A model generated the notes under the pieces. The model was not told the DNA's origin and searched no databases. It saw nothing but the letters and a program-made list of their open reading frames with translations. From Frankiales bacterium (GTDB lineage: Bacteria > Actinomycetota > Actinomycetes > Mycobacteriales > SCTD01), in contig JAODNF010000146.1 in the NCBI GenBank assembly GCA_025464915.1, positions 1-10,405 of the forward strand: a stretch of 10,405 bases of DNA. The letters are read 5' to 3'. How positions within the stretch are numbered: position 1 is the first letter of the stretch; each line of letters begins with the position of its first letter. Shown one piece after another: positions 1-6,833 of this stretch. Both the position numbers and the translations under genes were made by a program.

Positions 1-1552
1 ACGAGGCCCCCTGCTGCTGCTGCTGCTGCTGGTCCTGCCAGTTGCCGCGGTCGAGCTTGTGCTCGCCGGGCGAGGCGGGCGGGATCATCGGCTCCTCGGG
101 ATCGCCCTCGGCGGGGCCGTGCTCACCGGCCAGCACCCAGGTGTCCTTCGATCCACCGCCGCGACTGCTGTTGACGACCAGCTCGCCGCGGCCCAGCGCC
201 ACCCGGGTCAGCCCACCCGGCAACACGAACACGTCGGTGCCGTCGTTGACCGCGAACGGCCGCAGGTCGACGTGCCGCGGCGCGAGGCGGTCGCCCACGG
301 ACGTCGGTGACGTGGAGATCTGCACGACCCGCTGCGCGATCCAGGAGCGCGGGTCCTTGAGGATCGCGAGCGACAGCTCGTGCAGGTCCTCGTCACTGGC
401 CTGCGGCCCGATGACCAGGCCCTTGCCACCGGAGCCGTCGACCGGCTTCAGGACGAGCTCGTCGAGGTGGTCGAGGACCCAGGCGCGCTCGTCGAGGTCG
501 TCGAGGCGGTGGGTGTCGACGTTGTGCAGCACCGGCTCCTCCCCGAGGTAGTAGCGGATGAGGTCGGGCACGTAGGTGTAGATGAGCTTGTCGTCGGCGA
601 CGCCGTTGCCGACCGCGTTGGCGATCGTGACGTTGCCCTCGCGCGCAGCGTTGAGGATGCCGGGGCAGCCGACCATCGAGTCCGGGCGGAAGTGCAGCGG
701 GTCCAGGAAGTCGTCGTCGATGCGGCGGTAGACCACGTCGACGCGCTGCTCCCCCGCCGTCGTCCGCATCCACACGACGCCGTCGCGGCAGGTCAGGTCC
801 CGTCCCTCGACGAGCTCGACGCCCATCAGCCGCGCGAGCAGCGAGTGCTCGAAGTAGGCCGAGTTGAAGACGCCCGGCGTGAGGACCACGACGGTCGGGT
901 CGGTGATCCCGTGCGGGGCCGCGGCCCGGAGCGCACCGAGCAGCCTCGACGGGTAGTCGCTGACCGGCCGGACGCGGTGGGTCGCGAACAGCTCCGGGAA
1001 CACCCGCGCCATCGCCCGGCGGTTCTCGACGACGTAGGAGATGCCCGAAGGGGTGCGCAGGTTGTCCTCGAGGACGCGGAAGCTGCCCTCCTCGTCGCGG
1101 ATGAGGTCCACACCGCTGACGTGGACCCGCACGCCGTTCGGCGGCTCGACGCCGTGCGCCGGACGGCAGTGCGCACTGCTGCTGACGACGACGCGGCGGG
1201 GCACGATGCCGTCCTTCACGGCCTGCTGGTCGCCGTAGACGTCGGCGAGGAACGCCTCGAGAGCCTTCACCCGCTGCTGGACGCCCTTCTCGACGCCCAC
1301 CCACTCCTCGTGGGTGACGATGCGCGGGACGAGGTCGAGAGGGAAGGTGCGCTCCTCGCCCGAGAGACTGAACGTGATGCCCTGGTCGCGGAAGGCCCGG
1401 GTCAGCGCGCTGCTGCGGGTGTGCAGCTCCTCGGCCGACATCTGCTGGAGCGCGGCGTGCAGCGGAGCGCACTCCGGGTGCGGCTGCCCGGTGCGGTCGA
1501 GGACCTCGTCCCACGCAGCACCCAGGGCGTAGCCGTCGAAGAGGTCTCCCAC
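1..1552 (-). CDS. Circularly permuted type 2 ATP-grasp protein (C-terminus beyond window)
   Basis: The reverse frame is open from GTG at 1552 to the window edge (517 codons, no stop). Recognisable stretches are LFDGYALGAAWDEV near residue 3, RVLEDNLRTPSGISY near 157-171, YRRIDDDFLDPLHFRP near 270-285 and LVLKPVDGSGGKGLVIGP near 364-380, all typical of the circularly permuted ATP-grasp family (DUF404/DUF407). Members are presumed ATP-dependent ligases acting on peptide-like substrates and often sit beside alpha-E and transglutaminase-like genes; the true substrate here is unknown. No in-frame ATG lies upstream and the GTG sits just before the conserved N-terminus, so I chose it. There is no convincing ribosome binding site, but a possible -10 lies 7 bases upstream, which fits leaderless translation. 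The visible C-terminus ends in a low-complexity run of seven glutamines after NWQD. The gene is divergent from the phosphotransferase at 1645. Confidence 0.9.
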   Translation of the reverse strand, partial: MGDLFDGYALGAAWDEVLDRTGQPHPECAPLHAALQQMSAEELHTRSSALTRAFRDQGITFSLSGEERTFPLDLVPRIVTHEEWVGVEKGVQQRVKALEAFLADVYGDQQAVKDGIVPRRVVVSSSAHCRPAHGVEPPNGVRVHVSGVDLIRDEEGSFRVLEDNLRTPSGISYVVENRRAMARVFPELFATHRVRPVSDYPSRLLGALRAAAPHGITDPTVVVLTPGVFNSAYFEHSLLARLMGVELVEGRDLTCRDGVVWMRTTAGEQRVDVVYRRIDDDFLDPLHFRPDSMVGCPGILNAAREGNVTIANAVGNGVADDKLIYTYVPDLIRYYLGEEPVLHNVDTHRLDDLDERAWVLDHLDELVLKPVDGSGGKGLVIGPQASDEDLHELSLAILKDPRSWIAQRVVQISTSPTSVGDRLAPRHVDLRPFAVNDGTDVFVLPGGLTRVALGRGELVVNSSRGGGSKDTWVLAGEHGPAEGDPEEPMIPPASPGEHKLDRGNWQDQQQQQQQGAS

Positions 1553-1559
1553 CGGCTCG

Positions 1560-1565
1560 AACCTA
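1560..1565 (-). promoter_or_regulatory. Possible -10 element of a leaderless promoter
   Basis: On the minus strand TAGGTT (pattern TAnnnT) lies 7 bases before the GTG at 1552. That places transcription start at or near the start codon, as in many actinobacterial leaderless genes. No clear -35 element is visible, so this is tentative. Confidence 0.3.
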
Positions 1566-1644
1566 GGCAGCGGTTGTGTCGGACGTGTTGCTCTGCCGTG
1601 AACTGGTTTGCATCGCCGTCACCTCCGCGTCGACCCTGCGTTGC

Positions 1645-2565
1645 ATGCGTCCCACCTGGGAGTCCCTACCCCTTTCGGTGAAGGACGCCCTGGAGAGCAT
1701 CCTCGGATTCTCCGTGGTCCGCGCGGAATCCCAGCGGGGAGGCTTCTCGCCGGGTGTGGCGGCCCGGGTCTGGGGGCCGGCCGGCGAGGCCGGGTTCGTC
1801 AAGGCCGTGTCGGCCGAGGTCAACCCCCATACGCCGAGGCTGCACCGCGACGAGGCGCGGTTCGCGGCGCTGCTCCCCGCCGGCCACCCGTCGCCGCGCT
1901 TGCTCGGGACGTGGGACGACGAGCCCTGGATCGCTCTCGCCTTCGAGCAGGTCCTCGGTCACGAGCCCGGCCGGCCCTGGACGCCGCCGGACCTGTCCGC
2001 CGCGATCGCGGCCATCGACGCCCAGGCCCTCGTCCGGGCCGATCCCGCGCTCCCCACCGTGTGGGAGACCCACCGGGACGAGCTGCGGGGCTGGCGTCAG
2101 CTGGCCGAGGACGGGACCCCGCTCACGCCGTGGGAGAGCCGACACCTCGACGAGCTCGTCGGGCTCGAGGCCGGTTGGCAGTCGCACGGGCAGGGTGACG
2201 CGTGGCTGCACCTCGACGGCCGCGGCGACAACATGCTGGTACGCCCCGACGGCACCGCAGTCCTCGTCGACTGGCCCTTCTCCTGCGCCGGCGCCGCGGT
2301 CTTCGACGCGATCGGCTTCATCCCGAACGCCGTCCACGGCGGCGCCGTCACGGGGCCCGTCGGCCCCGCTTGCGACGCCCTGCTCCAGCGCTTCGCCTCG
2401 GGCCGGGCCGCACCGGAGCTCCAGGTGACCACTCTGATCACGGCCTTCGCCGGCCTGATGGCCCACCGGCACCGCCAGCCGCCTCCCCCGGGGCTGCCCA
2501 GGATCCGCGAGTTCCAGCGCCAGCAGGGGGAGATCTGCCTCGCCTGGCTGCGCCACCGCACCTGA
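1645..2565 (+). CDS. APH-family phosphotransferase
   Basis: This 306-residue protein has the aminoglycoside phosphotransferase / protein-kinase-like fold. A glycine-containing loop GGFSPGV lies near residues 32-38, a candidate nucleotide-binding lysine is K53 in FVKAV, and E70 in RDEARF may pair with it. The Brenner motif HxDxxxxN is present as H189, D191 and N196, and the metal-binding aspartate is D209 in VDW. The family transfers phosphate from ATP to a hydroxyl of a small molecule such as an aminoglycoside, homoserine or choline. The substrate cannot be read from sequence, so antibiotic resistance should not be assumed. The frame is open upstream to GTG codons at 1576 and 1585, but those extra residues look unconserved, so ATG 1645 is preferred even though no clear ribosome binding site precedes it. 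The gene stands alone between the ATP-grasp gene and rpsT. Confidence 0.85.
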   Translation: MRPTWESLPLSVKDALESILGFSVVRAESQRGGFSPGVAARVWGPAGEAGFVKAVSAEVNPHTPRLHRDEARFAALLPAGHPSPRLLGTWDDEPWIALAFEQVLGHEPGRPWTPPDLSAAIAAIDAQALVRADPALPTVWETHRDELRGWRQLAEDGTPLTPWESRHLDELVGLEAGWQSHGQGDAWLHLDGRGDNMLVRPDGTAVLVDWPFSCAGAAVFDAIGFIPNAVHGGAVTGPVGPACDALLQRFASGRAAPELQVTTLITAFAGLMAHRHRQPPPPGLPRIREFQRQQGEICLAWLRHRT

Positions 2566-2585
2566 AGCGCCCGCACCCGCGAGCC

Positions 2586-2625
2586 GTGCGGGGTCCCCGC
2601 CCGGGACAACCGCGTCACCCCGCAC
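2586..2625 (+). terminator. Possible terminator hairpin after the phosphotransferase
   Basis: GTGCGGGG (2586-2593) pairs perfectly with CCCCGCAC (2618-2625) around a 24-base loop, about 20 bases after the stop codon. There is no T-run, so its role in termination is uncertain. Confidence 0.3.
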
Positions 2626-2674
2626 ACCTCCGCCACGGTGCGGACCTCCCGGGTGCGCGCGAGCGTGGATCCCG

Positions 2675-2696
2675 CACAGTGCCGTCACAGTGCCGT
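2675..2696 (+). repeat. Two tandem 11-bp copies upstream of rpsT
   Basis: CACAGTGCCGT occurs twice in immediate succession (2675-2685 and 2686-2696), just upstream of the rpsT promoter candidate. The period is about one helical turn, so it could be a regulator site or a chance slippage duplication. Confidence 0.6.
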
Positions 2697-2720
2697 CCCG
2701 TGCCGCCCGCCGGGGACCTC

Positions 2721-2729
2721 TGATAGCCT
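2721..2729 (+). promoter_or_regulatory. Extended -10 promoter candidate for rpsT
   Basis: TGATAGCCT contains an extended -10 (TGn followed by TAGCCT, pattern TAnnnT). Transcription would start near 2736, giving a leader of about 55 bases that carries the AAGAGGA ribosome binding site at 2774-2780. No good -35 element lies at the expected distance. Confidence 0.45.
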
Positions 2730-2790
2730 GGATCGACCGCGTGCGGGCCTTAGCCGCATGCCCACGATCTCCAAAGAGGAACTCCGAGCA

Positions 2791-3060
2791 GTGGCGAACA
2801 TCAAGAGCCAGATCAAGCGCATCAAGACCAACGAGAAGGCGCGCCTGCGCAACAAGTCGGTCAAGAGCTCGCTCAAGACGGCCGTGCGCAAGTTCCGCGA
2901 GGCTGCGGACGCCGGCGACAGCGCCACCGCGCAGACCGCGCTGCGGGACGCCAGCCGCCAGCTCGACAAGGCCGTCTCCAAGGGCGTCATCCACGCCAAC
3001 CAGGCCGCCAACCGCAAGTCCGGCATGGCCTCGCACCTCGCCAAGGTCGGCAGCAAGTAG
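2791..3060 (+). CDS. rpsT: 30S ribosomal protein S20
   Basis: This 89-residue, highly basic protein has the S20 signature throughout: MANIKSQIKRIKTNEKARLR at the start, then RNKSVKSSLKTAVRKF, and KGVIHANQAANRKSGMASHL near the end. S20 binds 16S rRNA early in assembly of the small ribosomal subunit, in the cytoplasm. Length matches the family. Translation starts at GTG 2791, preceded by AAGAGGA ending 10 bases upstream; the open frame extends further left but family members begin MANIK. The gene is monocistronic here, with its own promoter candidate and a strong hairpin after the stop. In many actinobacteria it neighbours holA in this convergent arrangement. Confidence 0.98.
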   Translation: MANIKSQIKRIKTNEKARLRNKSVKSSLKTAVRKFREAADAGDSATAQTALRDASRQLDKAVSKGVIHANQAANRKSGMASHLAKVGSK

Positions 3061-3079
3061 GCCACCCGCAGCACCGCCG

Positions 3080-3113
3080 AAGGCGCCGCTCCCGTCAGGG
3101 GGCCGGCGCCTTT
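3080..3113 (+). terminator. Terminator between rpsT and the convergent operon
   Basis: AAGGCGCCG (3080-3088) pairs perfectly with CGGCGCCTT (3104-3112), giving a 9-bp stem with a 15-base loop. A short T-rich stretch (TTTCGCTT) follows on the plus strand. It lies between the rpsT stop (3060) and the stop of the convergent minus-strand gene (3121), so it probably serves both directions. Confidence 0.75.
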
Positions 3114-3120
3114 CGCTTGC

Positions 3121-4263
3121 TCAGAAGATGTTGGGTACGTCGACGGGGACCAGGGCCAGCGTCCCCGCGGCCACCACGATGCCGGACGCCAGGCCCGGCT
3201 CGTAGCCCACGAGCTGGGCGCCCTTGTTGTAGACCAGTGCCACCCGGGACGGCGCGTCCGGCCGCCGTGCGAGGTCGAGCAGACCGCTCCGCAGCGCACC
3301 GGCCTGCTCGTCGGCGGTGAGCAGCGCGGCAGCGGGGCCCGGCGCGTGGACCTCGACGACCTCGCCCTCGACCACCTCGAGCAGCGCGAACGGGGCCTCG
3401 GCACCCGCATCGATGCGGGCCTGAGCCGCCCAGAGCAGCGCCCAGAGGGCATCGCTGCCGACGTCGGCAGGCTCCGGCTCGGGCTGAGGCTCGGGCTGAG
3501 GCTCGGCGGGGATGATGCGCACGCTGATGTCGGGCTCCGGTTCGAGAACGCGCACCCCGACAGGCTCAACGTCCGGCTCGGCGGCGCGGACCACGACCGG
3601 CTCCGGATCCGGCGCCGGCTCGACGACGCGGACGGGTTCCGGCCCCGGCGCGGCGGGCGGCTCCTCGGCGACGGGACCCTCGGCGAGCGGCAGGACCGGC
3701 GGCAGGTCCGCAGCCAGCACGTCCAGCGAAGGACCGGCCAGCAGTCCGTGGGCGAGGCTGCCCTCGTACCCCTCGAGCTCTCCGCCCGCGCGGACGAGCA
3801 CGGCTCGCGTGGGAGCCGCGGCGCGCAGCCCCTCGCGCAACGCGTCCGCCAGCTCGGTGCCGGTGAGGATCCCGGCTGCGGGGGCGATGCGCTGCACGCC
3901 TTCGTCGGTCTCGAGCAGCGCGAAGGGCGGCGGGACGTCGTCGGCCTCCCGGCCGCCGCGCTCGACGAGTGCCCAGAGGGCGTCCGACCCGGGCCGAGGC
4001 ACCACGACGGGACGCTCAGGCAGCATGCCGGTGACGACGTCATGCGCCTTCACGACGCCGGCGACGGCGAGCGGCAGGACGACGATGCTCCACGCGCTGG
4101 CGAGGTCCGCGAGCGACAGCAGGATGCCGAGGCCGGCCATCCCCTCGCCCAGGGCCGCGCGCTGCCAGGCGTTGGGATGGACGTTCTTGAGCTGCAGCAG
4201 CCGCGGGTAGAGCGGCTGCGTGTGGCGGACCGAGACCCGCTCCCGCGCAGCGGGCTCGCTCAC
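3121..4263 (-). CDS. Unrecognised membrane-anchored protein with an internal duplication
   Basis: I do not recognise a named family for this 380-residue protein. A soluble N-terminus (residues 1-40) is followed by a hydrophobic stretch at about 42-71, long enough for one long or two short membrane segments. Two related modules follow, at about 92-190 and 269-377. Each begins SDALWAL, then carries PFALLE with acidic residues after it, then LT..E..xALR.GL, a beta-rich V.LV...G..L.GYE.GLA.G, and a final stretch with D(V/L)P. They are joined by a linker (about 196-266) rich in proline and glutamate with PEP repeats. Translation starts at GTG 4263, overlapping the holA stop as GTGA, so the two genes are translationally coupled. 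The frame is open further upstream but there runs through holA in arginine-rich nonsense. The extracellular or cytoplasmic side of the repeats is unknown. Confidence 0.85.
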   Translation of the reverse strand: MSEPAARERVSVRHTQPLYPRLLQLKNVHPNAWQRAALGEGMAGLGILLSLADLASAWSIVVLPLAVAGVVKAHDVVTGMLPERPVVVPRPGSDALWALVERGGREADDVPPPFALLETDEGVQRIAPAAGILTGTELADALREGLRAAAPTRAVLVRAGGELEGYEGSLAHGLLAGPSLDVLAADLPPVLPLAEGPVAEEPPAAPGPEPVRVVEPAPDPEPVVVRAAEPDVEPVGVRVLEPEPDISVRIIPAEPQPEPQPEPEPADVGSDALWALLWAAQARIDAGAEAPFALLEVVEGEVVEVHAPGPAAALLTADEQAGALRSGLLDLARRPDAPSRVALVYNKGAQLVGYEPGLASGIVVAAGTLALVPVDVPNIF

Positions 4264-5234
4264 CGCCCGCCACCGCCGCGGGCCGAGACGACGGCGAGCA
4301 GGGCGCGCTCGACGGCGTAGCCGGCGTCGCTGCCGGCGCCCTTGACCTCGCCGTCGGCCTTGGCGACGGCCTGCAGCGCGGACGACAGCCCGTCGGGGCG
4401 CCAGGCCCGTGCCTGGCGCTGCGTCTTCTCGACCTTCCACGGCGGCATGCCGAGCTGGCCGGCGAGGACGTGGGCGGGCTGTCTGCCGGCCGAGGCGACC
4501 AGGGCCACGGAGCGCAGCGTGCTGGCCAGGGCGCTGGTGACGAGGACGGGGGCGAGGCCGGTCGCCTGGCCCCAGCGCACCAGCTCGAGGGCACCCGCGA
4601 GGTCACCGTCGACGGCCCGGTCCGCGATGGTGAAGCCCGACGCCTCGGCCCGCCCGCGGTGGTAGCGGCCGACGACCTCCTCGGTGATCGGGCCCTCCGT
4701 GTCGGACAGCAGCTGGGAGGCGGCGGCCGCGAGCTCGCGCAGGTCGTTGCCCACCGCGTCGAGCAGCGCCGTCACGGCCTCCTCGGCCACCTGACGCTTG
4801 TCGGCGCGCAGCTCGCCGCGGACGAAGTCCTTGCGCTCGCCGGCCTTGGCGATCTTGGGGCACTCGACGCGGCGCGCACCGGCTGCGGCCAGCGACGTCA
4901 CGGTGGCCTTTCCCTTGGCGCCGCCGGCGTGCTGCACCACGAGCAGGATCTCGGGGACCGGGTCGGCGACGTAGGCGAGCACCTCCGCGGCGACCTCCTT
5001 CACGAGGTCCTGGGCCGCGCGCAGCACGATGACCTTCTCGTCACCGAACAGCGACGGGCTCAGCGCCTCCGTCAGGTCACCAGGCTGCAGAGAGGCGCAC
5101 TCCAGGTCGACCGTCTCGACCGCCGCGTTCGCCTCGCGGGCCGCCTTCAGGACGACCGAGACGGCCCGCGCGACGAGGAACTCCTCGTCGCCGACGACCA
5201 GCGTCAGCGGCACGAGCAGGTCGTTGGCGGGCAC
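4260..5234 (-). CDS. holA: DNA polymerase III subunit delta
   Basis: This 324-residue protein matches HolA in length and layout. It starts PANDLLVPLTLVVGDEEFL (residues 2-20), the usual N-terminal AAA-like domain entry, followed by LSPSLFGDEKVIVLRAAQDL near 58-77 and the mid-domain VGNDLRELAAAASQLL near 161-176. The C-terminal collar region has LGMPPWKVEKTQRQARAW near 261-278. Delta opens the sliding clamp as part of the clamp-loader complex. The start is GTG 5234, preceded on the minus strand by GGAAGGA at a good distance. The same reading frame is open upstream into comEC, so an automatic caller may extend it wrongly. The downstream gene overlaps by four bases. As an essential gene it must keep its own expression although the upstream comEC has been interrupted. 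Confidence 0.95.
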   Translation of the reverse strand: MPANDLLVPLTLVVGDEEFLVARAVSVVLKAAREANAAVETVDLECASLQPGDLTEALSPSLFGDEKVIVLRAAQDLVKEVAAEVLAYVADPVPEILLVVQHAGGAKGKATVTSLAAAGARRVECPKIAKAGERKDFVRGELRADKRQVAEEAVTALLDAVGNDLRELAAAASQLLSDTEGPITEEVVGRYHRGRAEASGFTIADRAVDGDLAGALELVRWGQATGLAPVLVTSALASTLRSVALVASAGRQPAHVLAGQLGMPPWKVEKTQRQARAWRPDGLSSALQAVAKADGEVKGAGSDAGYAVERALLAVVSARGGGGR

Positions 5235-6119
5235 CCGTCCATCCTTCCACGGCGGCGCCCGGGCCCGCGGCTCGCTCGCCTCGCTGGGGACGACCGGCAC
5301 GTCGCAGAGGGTCATGGTCGACGCGGGCACCGACCAGCGCAGGTCGGCCGGAGCCGCGGAGGGCCCGACGGCGTCCGGGGCAGTGGGTGGCGGCACCCCG
5401 TCTCCCCCGCGACCGACCGAGCCGAGACGACCGTGGCGCAGGGTGATGGCCACGTCCCCGTCACGGTCGCTGCGGTAGACCCGCGCGCCGTCGTCCTCGA
5501 TCCGCTTGAGGGTCTGCGCGGCCGGGTGGCCGTAGGGGTTGTCCGCACCGACGGGGGTGAGCGCCACGTGGGCGTGGACGGCATCGAGGAAGTCCGGGTC
5601 CTGCTTGCGGCTGCCGTGGTGGGGGACCTTGAGGACATCTGCTCGCAGGTCCACACCGCGCGACAGCAGCTCGCGCTGCGCGTCGCCCTCGAGGTCGCCG
5701 GAGAACAGGACCGACACGCCGTGCGTCACGAGCCGCAGGACGATCGAGCTGTTGTTGGGGTCGCTGTCGGTGCCGTGCCGAGCGGTGGCGTCGAGCACGG
5801 TCCAGCTCACCTCACCGGACTGCCGCGCCTCGCCGATCTGCGCCCTCGTCACGCGGGTGCTCCCGAGCCAGCCCATCAGCCGCTGCCTCTCGACCGCCGG
5901 CTCGTCGAGAGGCCCGATCTCCACCTCGCCGACCCGGCGGCCGCGAAGCAGGCCCGGCACCCCCTCGACGTGATCCGCGTGCAGGTGGGTCAGGACCAGC
6001 AGAGGCACCCGGGTGATGTCGAGCCGGTGAAGGCAGCGGTCGACCTTGTCGGGATCGGGGCCGTTGTCGATGACCAGCGCCTGGTGCTCGGCCAGCGGCA
6101 CCACGAACGAGTCGCCCTG
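5235..6119 (-). pseudogene. comEC: comEC 3' remnant: metallo-beta-lactamase domain only
   Basis: The frame encodes the C-terminal metallo-beta-lactamase domain of ComEC/Rec2, the membrane channel for DNA uptake. Visible motifs are QGDSFVVPLAEHQALVID at the left end, THLHADHVEG (HxHxDH), FSGDLEGDA, KVPHHGSRKQD and TPVGADNPYGHP. The family motif DVGQGD survives only as QGD: the codons before it read GRFP and continue into sequence antisense to the small gene at 6171. All membrane and competence-domain segments that should precede it are absent, so the gene is interrupted at about 6119. The recognisable domain ends near 5400 (VAITLRHGRLG). Beyond that the frame stays open without a stop into holA, so the natural end of comEC cannot be placed. 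DNA uptake through this protein should be lost unless the element excises. Confidence 0.85.
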
Positions 6120-6148
6120 TGGAAAACGCCCGATAAGGCGATTTTCAC
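6119..6148. repeat. Imperfect 30-bp palindrome at the comEC junction
   Basis: GTGGAAAACGCC (6119-6130) and GGCGATTTTCAC (6137-6148) are complementary at 10 of 12 positions around a 6-base centre (CGATAA). An overlapping alternative stem pairs AGGCG (6136-6140) with CGCCT (6148-6152). It lies exactly where recognisable comEC sequence stops, so it may be part of a recombination site or element end. It could also be a terminator. Confidence 0.55.
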
Positions 6149-6170
6149 GCCTCGAAGGGCCCAGGGACGC

Positions 6171-6449
6171 ATGACGATCGACATCCGAAGGAAACCACGC
6201 CACCGCGACGGCCAGTTCACGTTCGCGACCGACAACCCCTGGAGCACGTCCAGATGGGCCGTCCACTTCGACGACGACTGTGCGCTGATCGTGTGGGTCA
6301 ACGCGAGCCACAGCGCCTGGTCTGACCGCGACAACACCGTTCCTCACCTCGCCGGTGACCGCGTCGCATGGTCGCGCCTCCCCGCCGCCGTCCGGCGCCT
6401 CGTGTGGGAGCGCTGCGTGGAACTCGACGCCGTCTCTGGTGTTGGCTGA
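6171..6449 (+). CDS. Small unrecognised protein of the element
   Basis: This 92-residue protein starts at ATG 6171. The start MTIDIRRKPRHRDGQ is basic, and the middle is aromatic-rich with several tryptophans (NPWSTSRWAV, VWVNASHSAW). A helical end reads LPAAVRRLVWERCVELDA. Third positions are strongly GC-biased, which supports real coding. A GAAGGG lies about 11 bases upstream and a weaker GGGA is closer. It is the first gene inside the interrupted comEC, reading away from the junction, and is followed within a few bases by the next small frame. I do not recognise a family. There is no signal peptide or membrane segment. Confidence 0.65.
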   Translation: MTIDIRRKPRHRDGQFTFATDNPWSTSRWAVHFDDDCALIVWVNASHSAWSDRDNTVPHLAGDRVAWSRLPAAVRRLVWERCVELDAVSGVG

Positions 6450-6453
6450 GGTC

Positions 6454-6585
6454 GTGACCCCAACCGACGCCGTCGTCAACGCCGTCCGCGCGACCCCGTT
6501 GATAAGCGACGACATCTACGAGCGCGTCAATGCGCTCGGCTCGGAGCCGACCGTGGACGGCATGGCCGCCGCCGCTGGCGCCTAA
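6454..6585 (+). CDS. Very small frame, possibly the 5' part of a gene split by TAA
   Basis: From GTG 6454, four bases after the previous stop, a 43-codon frame encodes VTPTDAVVNAVRATPLISDD and ends VDGMAAAAGA at TAA 6583-6585. Codon use is strongly GC3-biased, as expected of real coding. The start is uncertain: GAGGT sits too close to the GTG, and a TTG at 6442 overlapping the upstream gene is an alternative. The same frame continues with coding character after the stop (see 6601-6759), so this may be the first half of one roughly 100-residue protein carrying a nonsense change. Confidence 0.45.
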   Translation: MTPTDAVVNAVRATPLISDDIYERVNALGSEPTVDGMAAAAGA

Positions 6586-6600
6586 GCCCGCACCGTCATC

Positions 6601-6759
6601 ATGGGCGTCGCCGCCGATGTCGCGGAGGGCACCGTCATAGCCACCCCCACCGTGACGGGCTTCCTCGCCTCCATCCCCGACGTCACCGCCGTCGACTGGA
6701 CCGTGGTCGGTGAGGCCGTGTTGCTCGACGTAGTGACCGGCGTGAACACCGGCGAGTAG
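6601..6759 (+). CDS. Very small frame, possibly the 3' part of the same split gene
   Basis: From ATG 6601 a 52-residue frame encodes MGVAADVAEGTVIATPTVTG and ends VVTGVNTGE at TAG 6757-6759. The valine/threonine-rich pattern suggests beta structure. It is in the same frame as 6454-6585, only 15 bases after that TAA. Those bases read ARTVI with GC at every third position, and no ribosome binding site precedes the ATG. That favours one interrupted gene over two independent ones, but a separate small protein cannot be excluded. A terminator-like hairpin follows at 6780. Confidence 0.45.
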   Translation: MGVAADVAEGTVIATPTVTGFLASIPDVTAVDWTVVGEAVLLDVVTGVNTGE

Positions 6760-6779
6760 CCGACCTCCACCGCAAACGC

Positions 6780-6818
6780 CGAAGGGCGCGACCACCGTCA
6801 TGGTGATCGCGCCCTTCG
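6780..6818. terminator. Long hairpin between convergent genes
   Basis: CGAAGGGCGCGA (6780-6791) pairs perfectly with TCGCGCCCTTCG (6807-6818). After one mismatch the stem continues with CACC/GGTG around the loop GTCAT. It separates the plus-strand small genes from the end of the minus-strand operon (6834) and is probably a bidirectional terminator, although no long T-run is present. Confidence 0.75.
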
Positions 6819-6833
6819 CGTTGCGCGCGTGGG

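Noticed and set aside
380..1681. Long plus-strand frame opposite the ATP-grasp gene
   Set aside because: It is antisense to a gene with clear family motifs, and its composition is arginine/valine/aspartate-rich shadow typical of high-GC DNA.
1666..3036. Long minus-strand frame across the phosphotransferase and rpsT
   Set aside because: It is antisense to two well-supported genes and crosses the rpsT promoter; no recognisable motif.
4470..6449. 659-residue plus-strand frame ending in the 6171 gene
   Set aside because: Only the last 92 codons look real. The rest is antisense to holA and the comEC remnant and arginine-rich.
4260..6515. Single 751-residue protein from the element through comEC into HolA
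   Set aside because: The first 130 or so residues are antisense to small plus-strand genes, and holA has its own good start and ribosome binding site at 5234.
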